In this document: positions 56,821 through 64,000 of the stretch, piece by piece
Position numbering within the stretch: position 1 is the stretch's first letter
How the letters are laid out: every line of letters starts with the position of its first letter
NCBI GenBank assembly: GCA_021783695.1
Contig: JAJXTO010000011.1
Location: forward strand, 1 to 64,000
Direction of reading: 5' to 3'
DNA: 64,000 bases
Source: Pseudomonadota bacterium
Lineage (GTDB): Bacteria > Pseudomonadota > Gammaproteobacteria > Burkholderiales > Burkholderiaceae_C
Translations under genes and position numbers: made by a program
The notes under the pieces: model-generated
Databases searched by the model: none
Told to the model about the DNA's origin: nothing
What the model saw: the letters and a program-made list of their open reading frames with translations, nothing else

Positions 56821-58712
56821 CCCGGCGACGCTTGTGGCGCGCGCAGTGCCTGATCGATTTCCCTGAGCCGAAGCGCCAGGCTGCGGTACTCGGCGCGGTC
56901 GGCATCCTCCACCAATCCCCCGGCCACCAGCGCGTCCTGGCGGCGCAGCAAACCAGCGCGCTCCAGGCGAAACAACATGGCGAACAGATCCTGCCTGGCG
57001 GTGGATTCATCCATTTCCAGCGGATCGGGCGATTGGGCGAGAACCTCTTCAGGCGCGTGACCTGCTCCGCGCAGCGCTTCCCACAGCGCGGCGGCCGAGA
57101 TCCCGGGTTGATCCTCCAGGATGGACTCCAGCGCCATCACGAAGCCCTGCAAGGCGCTGGGCTCCTGCGACAACAGCGCGTGCTGCGCCGGGCTGATTTC
57201 CCACCACAAGGCGGGCTGAGACAACAGCAAAGGCAGCATCATGCGCAACAGATCGGGCGGGGCCGCAAAGGTACGCAGGGCGTGACGTCCCCCGCGCTGG
57301 CGCGGCTCGGAACGGTGCGGCTGTCTGCCAAACGTCTCGGCTGGCGCCACCGGTCTGCGTGTCGGCGTGGACAGCCGCAGCACCTCGCGCAATTCCGCCG
57401 CTGGCATGCCAAGCTGCCGGGCAAAATCGCCGAGCAACTGGCCAAGCAGCGCCGGGGCGGCAATCTGGGAAAACAGTGGCCCGGCCTCGTGAATCGCCTG
57501 GGCGCGCCCTTCGGCGGTCGCCATCGCCACGCCGTCGAACAGGCTGGCGAACAGGAACTCGGACAAAGGCTGCGCCCGGCCGATTTCGCGTTCGAAGGCT
57601 TCGGCGCCCTTTTCTCGCACATAGGAGTCGGGATCGTGCTCGGGCGGCAGGAACAAAAATTTGACCACCCGCGTATCGCTCAGCAGCGGCAAGGCGTTTT
57701 CCATGGCACGGCGCGCAGCCCGGCGACCGGCGGCATCACCATCGAAGCTGAACACCACCTGCCCCGTATGCCGGAAGAGCTTTTGCAACTGCTGCACGGT
57801 GCATGCGGTGCCCAGCGTGGCCACCGCATGCTCGACGCCGAACTGCGCCAGCGCGACCACGTCCATATAGCCTTCGACCACCAGCGCATAACCGGCTCGG
57901 GAAATGGCCGCGCGCGCCTCGAACAGGCCGTAAAGCTCCTCGCCCTTGTGGAACACCGCGGTTTCCGGCGAGTTGAGATATTTGGGTTCACCCTGGTCGA
58001 TGATGCGCCCGCCGAAGCCGATGACCTCACCGCGCAGATTGCGAATGGGAAAGGTGATACGGTCGCGCAGGCGGTCATAGCGGCGTTGCGCATCGGCGAA
58101 CGACTCGGCCTGCGGCTCCAACGTGTCGCCCTGCGCATCACGCGCCACCACCAGCCCCGACTGCACCAGCGCGTCGGCGTTGTAATTGGCAAAAGCGCCG
58201 GCCAGCGGTTGCCAGTCATCCGGCGCGTAACCCAGGCCGAATCGCTTGGCGACCTGGCCCTGCAGACCGCGGGCGATGAGATAGTTTTTCGCCCGCTCGC
58301 TGTGGCGCAGCCGGTGCTGATAAAAGCTGTCTGCGGTCTGCAGGGCGTCGATCAGAGTGGCATGCAGGCTACGCTGTTGCTGCAGCTGGCGTAGTTGTTG
58401 CGGGTCGAGATCGGGTTCGGGGACGGTGAGGCCGTAACGTCCGGCGAGATCCTTCACCGCATCGACAAATCCCATGCCCGCGTAGTCCATCAGGAAACCG
58501 ATGGCCGTGCCGTGAACCCCGCAGCCGAAGCAGTGATAGAACTGCTTGCTCGCGCTGACCGTGAAGGACGGCGTCTTCTCACCGTGAAACGGACACAGCC
58601 CTTTGTAATTGCTCCCGGTTTTTTTCAGCTCGACATGCTGGCCGACGACTTCGACGATGTCGGCGCGGGCGAGCAGATCCTGAATGAAACCGGGGGGGAT
58701 ACGTTGCTGCAT
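56817..58712 (-). CDS. dnaG: DNA primase
   Basis: Primase makes RNA primers for replication. The 631-residue product has the CHC2 zinc finger (C40, H43, C61, C64), a TOPRIM domain with VVEGYMDVVAL near residue 275 and FSFDGDAAGRRA near 320, and a C-terminal DnaB-interaction domain. It lies upstream of the hydrolase and relA on the same strand. The usual rpsU-dnaG-rpoD order is not seen here. Confidence 0.96.
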   Translation of the reverse strand: MQQRIPPGFIQDLLARADIVEVVGQHVELKKTGSNYKGLCPFHGEKTPSFTVSASKQFYHCFGCGVHGTAIGFLMDYAGMGFVDAVKDLAGRYGLTVPEPDLDPQQLRQLQQQRSLHATLIDALQTADSFYQHRLRHSERAKNYLIARGLQGQVAKRFGLGYAPDDWQPLAGAFANYNADALVQSGLVVARDAQGDTLEPQAESFADAQRRYDRLRDRITFPIRNLRGEVIGFGGRIIDQGEPKYLNSPETAVFHKGEELYGLFEARAAISRAGYALVVEGYMDVVALAQFGVEHAVATLGTACTVQQLQKLFRHTGQVVFSFDGDAAGRRAARRAMENALPLLSDTRVVKFLFLPPEHDPDSYVREKGAEAFEREIGRAQPLSEFLFASLFDGVAMATAEGRAQAIHEAGPLFSQIAAPALLGQLLGDFARQLGMPAAELREVLRLSTPTRRPVAPAETFGRQPHRSEPRQRGGRHALRTFAAPPDLLRMMLPLLLSQPALWWEISPAQHALLSQEPSALQGFVMALESILEDQPGISAAALWEALRGAGHAPEEVLAQSPDPLEMDESTARQDLFAMLFRLERAGLLRRQDALVAGGLVEDADRAEYRSLALRLREIDQALRAPQASPG

Positions 58713-58751
58713 GGCTCGGGACGTTGCGGCAGAACACCGCAGCGCAATACC

Positions 58752-59510
58752 TTATTTGGGCTGCATCCGAATGGCTCCATCGAGCCGGATGACTTCGCCA
58801 TTGAGCATGCGATTGATGAGAATGGCCTCGACCAGCGCGGCATACTCTTGCGGTTTGCCCAGGCGCTGCGGAAACGGCACCATCTGCCCCAGCGCGGTCT
58901 GCACTTCGGGGGGCATGCCCATGAGCATCGGGGTCTCGAAAATGCCTGGCGCAATGGTCATCACCCGGATGCCATCGCGCGACAGGTCGCGCGCCAGCGG
59001 CAGGGTCATGCCGGCGATGCCCGCCTTGGAGGCGGCATACGCCACCTGCCCAATCTGCCCGTCGAACGCCGCCACCGACGCGGTGTTGACGATCACCCCG
59101 CGCTCGCCGTCGTCCAGCGGGGACTGCTGTGCCATGACGGCTGCGGCAAGTCGGGCCAGATTGAAACTGCCGATCAGATTGATTCGGATCACACGCTCGA
59201 ACAGATCGAGCGCATGCGGCCCCTGCTTGCCCAGGGTGCGCGCGGCGAGCGCAATCCCTGCGCAGCTCACCGCCACCCGCAACGGCGCCAGCGCCTGTGC
59301 GGCGTTCACAGCGGCCTGGACGTCCGTTTCGCTGGTGACATCGCAATGCACGAACTGCGCGCCAATCTCTGCCGCGAGCGCGTCCCCGGCGGTGTCTTGA
59401 ACATCGGCGATGACCACGCGCATGCCGCGCTGGACGAGCAAGGCAGCGGTCGCCGCACCCAGCCCCGATGCGCCGCCGCTGATGAGGGCGCCATGACCGC
59501 GCAGTTGCAT
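58752..59510 (-). CDS. Short-chain dehydrogenase, 3-hydroxyacyl-CoA dehydrogenase type II-like
   Basis: The 252-residue SDR has the GGASGLGAA nucleotide motif near residue 12, D41 (which favours NAD), SCAGIA near 82 and the catalytic YAASKAG (Y and K near residues 158 and 162). Features such as CDVTSETDV and the long [12 protein letters not shown] segment resemble 17-beta-hydroxysteroid/3-hydroxyacyl-CoA dehydrogenase type II. It lies between dnaG and adk. The substrate is not fixed. Confidence 0.85.
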   Translation of the reverse strand: MQLRGHGALISGGASGLGAATAALLVQRGMRVVIADVQDTAGDALAAEIGAQFVHCDVTSETDVQAAVNAAQALAPLRVAVSCAGIALAARTLGKQGPHALDLFERVIRINLIGSFNLARLAAAVMAQQSPLDDGERGVIVNTASVAAFDGQIGQVAYAASKAGIAGMTLPLARDLSRDGIRVMTIAPGIFETPMLMGMPPEVQTALGQMVPFPQRLGKPQEYAALVEAILINRMLNGEVIRLDGAIRMQPK

Positions 59511-59531
59511 GGCAGTACTCCGAACTGGAAA

Positions 59532-60197
<666 letters not shown>

Positions 60198-60274
60198 TCA
60201 ATCATAAAAACGCAGCGTTTCAGAATAGCAGACCGTCCTGCCGCGGGGCTGACGCGCCGGTCATCACAAACCAG

Positions 60275-61057
60275 TCAACCAGGCCAGATGGCGCGCACAC
60301 GGCTCAGATCGGCCGCGGTGTCCACTCCAGGGCCGGGTGCGTCCGCAGTGATGTGGACGGCGATGGCATGTCCGTGCCACAGGGCACGAAGCTGCTCCAG
60401 CGCCTCGGCCTGCTCCAGGGGCGCGGCGGGCAGGGCCGCGTAACGGCGCAGAAAACCATGCCGATAGGCGTAAAGCCCGACGTGGCGATAGACCGGCTGG
60501 CTGGGCGCGCCCTGGCGCTGCCAACCGGATGCGCCCTGCACATAAGCATCGCGCTGCCAGGGAATGGGCGCACGCGAGAAGTACAGCGCACGACCCCGCG
60601 CATCGAGCACCACTTTGACGACATTCGGGTTGAAGACCTCGGCGTCGTCGGTGATGCGGTGGGCGCAGGTAGACATCTCGATCTGCGGCTGGGTCTGCAG
60701 CAAGGCGGCACAGGCCGCGGGCAGCGCCGGATCGATCAGCGGCTCATCCCCCTGCACATTGACCACGATGGCTTCGTCTGGCAGGCCCAGCAGCGCGGCG
60801 GCTTGCGCCAGTCTGTCGGTACCGCTGGCGTGGTCAGCCGAGGTGAGCACCGCCCGCACGCCATGCGCGGCGCAGGCCTGCACGATCGCGGGGCTGTCGC
60901 AGGCGACGACCACACCCTGCGCTCCGCTGCGCTGCACGCGCTGCGCCACGCGCACCACCATGGGTGCGCCGCCGATGTCGGCCAGGGGTTTGTTGGGCAG
61001 GCGGGTCGAGCCCAGGCGCGCCGGGATCAGCACCCAGAACGGCGGGACGGCACTCAC
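60275..61057 (-). CDS. kdsB: 3-Deoxy-manno-octulosonate cytidylyltransferase (KdsB), GTG start
   Basis: KdsB activates KDO with CTP for LPS core assembly. The 260-residue product has [18 protein letters not shown] at the N-terminus, [10 protein letters not shown] near residue 100 and the family HVGLYAYR segment near 190. It starts at a GTG overlapping the previous stop as GTGA. It follows the Trm112-like gene. Confidence 0.96.
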   Translation of the reverse strand: MSAVPPFWVLIPARLGSTRLPNKPLADIGGAPMVVRVAQRVQRSGAQGVVVACDSPAIVQACAAHGVRAVLTSADHASGTDRLAQAAALLGLPDEAIVVNVQGDEPLIDPALPAACAALLQTQPQIEMSTCAHRITDDAEVFNPNVVKVVLDARGRALYFSRAPIPWQRDAYVQGASGWQRQGAPSQPVYRHVGLYAYRHGFLRRYAALPAAPLEQAEALEQLRALWHGHAIAVHITADAPGPGVDTAADLSRVRAIWPG

Positions 61058-61275
61058 ACCGGTGCGTCTGCGTTGCTTGTTTGCGCGGCAGCGGTCGCTT
61101 CGGGCGCGGGGGCGGTCATGTCACGCGCCAGATCGACCAGCATCAGTGGAATTCCGTCGCGCACCGGGTAGGCCAATTTGTCGCGCGGGCAGACGAGCTC
61201 TTGCGCCTCGCGGTCGAACTGCAGCGCGCCCTTGCAAATCGGGCAGACGAGTAAATCAAGAAGTCGGGTGTCCAC
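61054..61275 (-). CDS. Trm112-family zinc-ribbon protein, GTG start
   Basis: The 73-residue product has the Trm112 pattern [12 protein letters not shown] at residues 4-15 with two Cys, a third Cys in [12 protein letters not shown] and IPLML near residue 45. The last 20 residues are low-complexity Ala/Thr. The start is chosen as GTG at 61275, preceded by GGAG seven bases away; a longer ATG frame would overlap lpxK far more. In this position between lpxK and kdsB the family is common in beta- and gammaproteobacteria. Its role there is unclear. Confidence 0.82.
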   Translation of the reverse strand: MDTRLLDLLVCPICKGALQFDREAQELVCPRDKLAYPVRDGIPLMLVDLARDMTAPAPEATAAAQTSNADAPV

Positions 61276-62302
61276 GCGCAATCTCCAGTCTGTGGTGTAG
61301 CCAGGGCAGCAGATCGCCGGGCAGCTCAAGCCGCAGTCCGACAACCCAGAGACGCTCGCGCAGGGCGGGCGACAGATGCGCCGATTTTATGGCGTCTTTT
61401 TCCGTGATCAGAACCGGGCAGCTTTCCGGAAACATGGCGAAGCTGGCATCGCTCAAGGGATGATGATCCCCCACCGCCACACCCTGCACCTGCAGCCCGA
61501 CAGCGCGCAGCATCGCAAAAAATTGTCCCGGATGCCCGATGCCGGCCAGCGCGCCCAGCGGCTGGCCGGAAAAGCGCTGGGCAAACTGCGCCGGGGTGAG
61601 ACGCTCGCCACCGAGCAATTTGGAGATGTCGCCCAGCGAGCGCGTCAGAGCGAATTCGCGCCCTCCCGCCTTGATCTGCTGCAGCACCGCTGACGCCCCG
61701 AGGGTGGCATCGCGCCTTCGTCCGGGTGACTCGCGCAAGGGACCGGCGGGCAGCAACAGGCCATTGCCCCACATGCGTTGATCGATCACCACCAGCTCCA
61801 CATCGCGCGCCAGGGCGAGATGTTGCAGTCCGTCGTCACTGAGCAGCACGTCGACGGACGGATGCGCAGCCAGCAGGTCACGGGCGGCGTCTGCGCGCTT
61901 GCGTCCCACCTGAACCGGACAGCCGGTGAGCTGCGCCAGCAGCACGGGTTCGTCCCCGCACATCATGGGGTCGCTGTCCTGGTGGACGGCAAGGCTTGCC
62001 TCGCCTGTCGATGTGCGCCCATAGCCCCGGGAAATGATGCCGGGATGCCAGCCCGCCCGCTGCAATCCTTGGGCAAGCGCAGCGATCAAAGGTGTTTTTC
62101 CCGAACCGCCGACGGTGAGATTGCCCACGACGACGACGGGCGCATTCAGCTTCACCGACCTGAGCAGGCCAAGACGATAGAGCGCTCGGCGCAAACCACT
62201 CAGAACGGCGAACAGAGCCGAGAGTGGCCACAAGACCCAGGTCAGCAGGCTGCGACGCAGCCACCAGCGTGGCCAGCCGCTGTGTGCCGCAGGTTGCGCC
62301 AT
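61256..62302 (-). CDS. lpxK: Tetraacyldisaccharide 4'-kinase
   Basis: LpxK phosphorylates lipid A precursor at the 4' position. The 348-residue product has an N-terminal membrane anchor (about residues 17-40), a P-loop [13 protein letters not shown] near residue 60 and the DDGLQHLAL motif near residue 155. The ATG at 62302 overlaps the exbD stop by one base (TGATG). It overlaps the Trm112-like gene by 20 bases. Confidence 0.95.
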   Translation of the reverse strand: MAQPAAHSGWPRWWLRRSLLTWVLWPLSALFAVLSGLRRALYRLGLLRSVKLNAPVVVVGNLTVGGSGKTPLIAALAQGLQRAGWHPGIISRGYGRTSTGEASLAVHQDSDPMMCGDEPVLLAQLTGCPVQVGRKRADAARDLLAAHPSVDVLLSDDGLQHLALARDVELVVIDQRMWGNGLLLPAGPLRESPGRRRDATLGASAVLQQIKAGGREFALTRSLGDISKLLGGERLTPAQFAQRFSGQPLGALAGIGHPGQFFAMLRAVGLQVQGVAVGDHHPLSDASFAMFPESCPVLITEKDAIKSAHLSPALRERLWVVGLRLELPGDLLPWLHHRLEIARGHPTS

Positions 62303-62721
62303 CAGGAGCCGGAGGACTTCTGGGTGGCGAAAGTCAGACGGCTCAGACCGGCCGCGCGTGCGGCCTCCATCACATTCACCACCGATTGCTGCGTCGCCTG
62401 CGCATCCGCGCTGATGACCACCATGCACTCGGGCTTGCCCTTGGCGGCGTCGAGCAGCGACTGGGTCAGCGCTGCCACTGTGCGACTGGGGAGAATTTGC
62501 TTGTTGATCGCGTATTCCCCGCTGCTGCTGACAGCCACGATGATTTCCTGCGAATTGTTCTGCAGCTTTTCGGCGTCGGCTGTGGGCAGGGTGATTTTCA
62601 GCTCGGTGAACTTCGAGTAGGTCGTGCTGATCATCAGAAAAATCAGGATGACCAGCAGCACATCGATCAGCGGAATGAGGTTGACCTCGGGATCTTCCGT
62701 GTTCTGGCGCTTGAATTTCAT
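62302..62721 (-). CDS. exbD: ExbD/TolR-family biopolymer transport protein
   Basis: The 139-residue protein has one membrane helix (about residues 15-35) with the key Asp in INLIPLID-type sequence (VNLIPLIDVLLVILIFLM), and a periplasmic domain. It works with ExbB to couple the proton-motive force to TonB-dependent transport. Placement beside exbB and lpxK is typical of betaproteobacteria. No tonB is in the window. Confidence 0.9.
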   Translation of the reverse strand: MKFKRQNTEDPEVNLIPLIDVLLVILIFLMISTTYSKFTELKITLPTADAEKLQNNSQEIIVAVSSSGEYAINKQILPSRTVAALTQSLLDAAKGKPECMVVISADAQATQQSVVNVMEAARAAGLSRLTFATQKSSGS

Positions 62722-62736
62722 GGCAGCAGGCGCAAC

Positions 62737-63357
62737 TCAGCGGCGCGGAAGATAGGTCTGCAGGTGCGTGGCCAGACGGCGCGCGGCCTGCTCCAGATCG
62801 ACGGTGTAGTCGTCCACCCGGCTGCGGAAATAGCGGTAGAAAATCAGCGAAGGCACGGCCACGATCAGGCCAAGCGCCGTGTTGTACAGCGCGACAGAGA
62901 TGCCGTGCGCCAGCACCGTCGGGTCGGTGCCCGCAGTGGATTGCGAGCCGAAAATCTCGATCATGCCCACCACGGTACCCAGCAGCCCGAGCAGGGGCGC
63001 TGCCGATGCCACGGTGGCCAGTGCGTTGAGATATTTTTGCAGACGGTACACCTCATGCCGACCGGCATTCTCCAGGTCTTCCTGCAGCCCTGCCGCGCTC
63101 GCATGCGGGCGCGCCACCGAACGAAAGCCGCTGGCCAGCACCGCGCCCAGCGGCGAATTGCGTTCCAGCTTGTCGATCACGTCGGCCGCGGGCAACTGCT
63201 TGGACGAGACATTCAGCGCCTCGTCGAGCAGCTTGGGCGGCAGAATGCGGGCACGCCGCAAGGCCGTCAGGCGTTCAAAAATCACGGCCAGCGCCACGAT
63301 CGAACACAGAATCAGCGGCCAGATCGGCCAGCCTGCAGCTTGCACCATGTGAAACAT
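62737..63357 (-). CDS. exbB: MotA/TolQ/ExbB-family proton channel protein
   Basis: The 206-residue product has three hydrophobic segments (about 10-30, 105-130 and 150-175). Its family region runs from ATVASAAPLLGLLGTVVGMIE to the VALYNTALGLIVAVPSL block. It pairs with ExbD, 15 bases downstream. The start at 63357 is preceded by AAGGA nine bases away; a longer frame adds a polar 17-residue tail. Its length is nearer to ExbB than to TolQ. Confidence 0.88.
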   Translation of the reverse strand: MFHMVQAAGWPIWPLILCSIVALAVIFERLTALRRARILPPKLLDEALNVSSKQLPAADVIDKLERNSPLGAVLASGFRSVARPHASAAGLQEDLENAGRHEVYRLQKYLNALATVASAAPLLGLLGTVVGMIEIFGSQSTAGTDPTVLAHGISVALYNTALGLIVAVPSLIFYRYFRSRVDDYTVDLEQAARRLATHLQTYLPRR

Positions 63358-63717
63358 GCGGTTGTCCTTTGCGTCGGCTCCGTCGCTGGACGGATGTATT
63401 CTCTCCAAACCCTAGCGCAACATTATGCCGGGTGGCGAAAGTGGCACACAATCCTGACAGCAGCCCTCAAGCCAGGCCGATCAAGTTATCCCGTCAAACT
63501 GTGGACAACTCTGTGGGCAAGCGCTGAATGGCGGCGCCAAATCACGCAAAATCAAGACGTCCGCTTAATATGACGCTTTTTTAAGCATCACTTTCCCTTT
63601 GAAAATCAATGAGTTGCCATGTATGGTCGGCATTTTTCTGCCCGAGTTGGAGCGTGAGTGTCCGATCCGCCGAGCTGTGCACATCCCCCCGCCATTGGGG
63701 CCGATTTCCGAGGAAAA
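63358..63717. other. Intergenic region upstream of the exbBD-lpxK run
   Basis: No gene is supported in these 360 bases. It must hold the promoter for exbB. A TTGACG on the minus strand (at about 63492-63497) has no clear -10. Three sequences similar to DnaA boxes (TTATCCCGT, TGTGGACAA and TGTGGGCAA) lie within 63486-63520; they may be chance. Confidence 0.4.
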
Positions 63718-64000
63718 TCAGTTGGACGGTGCAGTTGATGCGGGCTGCGGCTGCGGCAAATGCCCCGATGCAGTGCTTTGAATCTGCTGACGCAAGATCT
63801 GGCGATCCTGCGGGGTCATGACACGCGGCGCTACGGGCGCTGAGGCACCGGGACTGAGAAAATGCGTGGCCTGCGGCCGGTTCGCGGCAAACGCCCCGCC
63901 CTGCCCTTGCTCCAGCACGGTTTCGCGCGCCATGGGAATGCGCCGCGCCGTGACGGCAGCCGATGCGGAGGCCACAAGCGCCATCGACACAGCACAGACA
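63718..64000 (-). CDS. Secreted small protein of unknown function, 5' end beyond the window
   Basis: The frame runs off the right edge with no stop, so the true start is outside. The visible 93 or so residues begin with a hydrophobic stretch ending in ASASAAVTA, which looks like the end of a signal peptide, followed by a Gln/Pro/Ser-rich polar chain (QDRQILRQQIQ). An in-window GTG at 63990 could start translation but would cut the signal peptide. No family is recognised. Confidence 0.5.
   Translation of the reverse strand, partial: VCAVSMALVASASAAVTARRIPMARETVLEQGQGGAFAANRPQATHFLSPGASAPVAPRVMTPQDRQILRQQIQSTASGHLPQPQPASTAPSN

Noticed and set aside
63486-63520. Three DnaA-box-like sequences upstream of exbB, considered as a replication origin signal.
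   Set aside because: Only imperfect matches (at best one mismatch), no AT-rich unwinding region, and no dnaA or dnaN nearby. Not a credible origin.

Overview
The window looks like a GC-rich chromosomal segment of a betaproteobacterium of the order Burkholderiales. A sulfur-oxidising, Thiomonas-like organism is my best guess. This is inference from gene content, not from a database search: a Ralstonia-type phaC-phaA-phaB-phaR set, an odhA-odhB-lpdA-zapE block, a cytoplasmic SoeABC-type sulfite dehydrogenase and a TauE/SafE exporter. Genes are tightly packed, often with stop/start overlaps (ATGA, GTGA, TGATG), and only one mobile-element relic was found.

Layout. 1-622: no confident gene. 623-2880: SatP-type acetate carrier, divergent TauE/SafE exporter with two palindromes upstream, and a periplasmic thioredoxin-fold protein. 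2881-8727: rimO, then the polyhydroxybutyrate genes (phaR, phaB, phaA, phaC). 9229-20739: a dense all-plus-strand signalling cluster, the most unusual part of the window. It encodes a zinc-binding CZB protein, a PAS-GGDEF-EAL-CZB protein, a type IV pilin, an FHA protein, a protein ending in a STAS-like domain, a stand-alone ODP-type di-iron metallo-beta-lactamase-fold protein, a 1686-residue MASE1-PAS-GGDEF-GAF-GGDEF-globin-GAF-EAL protein with a CZB-like tail, and a small unknown protein. 20801-26604: pgeF, rluD, bamD, a DinG/YoaA helicase and a PP2C phosphatase. 26633-32678: a crotonase-fold protein, an LprI-like protein and soeCBA. 33059-43366: a MscS channel, a secreted Ala/Gln-rich protein, zapE, the oxoglutarate dehydrogenase genes and two small or membrane genes. 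43377-52813: purL, then divergent map, glnD, yciB, bolA and a parvulin foldase. 53045-53430: an IS30 transposase relic beside tRNA-Val. 53714-63357: a long minus-strand run (exbB, exbD, lpxK, trm112-like, kdsB, adk, an SDR, dnaG, a hydrolase, relA). The right edge cuts a secreted-protein gene.

How the genes fit together. Carbon storage (pha), acetate uptake, the TCA cycle (odh) and nitrogen/stringent control (glnD, relA) sit beside envelope biogenesis (bamD, lpxK, kdsB, exbBD). The 9.2-20.7 kb cluster has predicted inputs for redox or metal (CZB), oxygen or NO (ODP, globin) and unknown ligands (MASE1, GAF, PAS). Its predicted outputs are cyclic-di-GMP synthesis and breakdown and a pilin. That suggests, without proof, a dedicated redox- and oxygen-responsive controller of surface behaviour.
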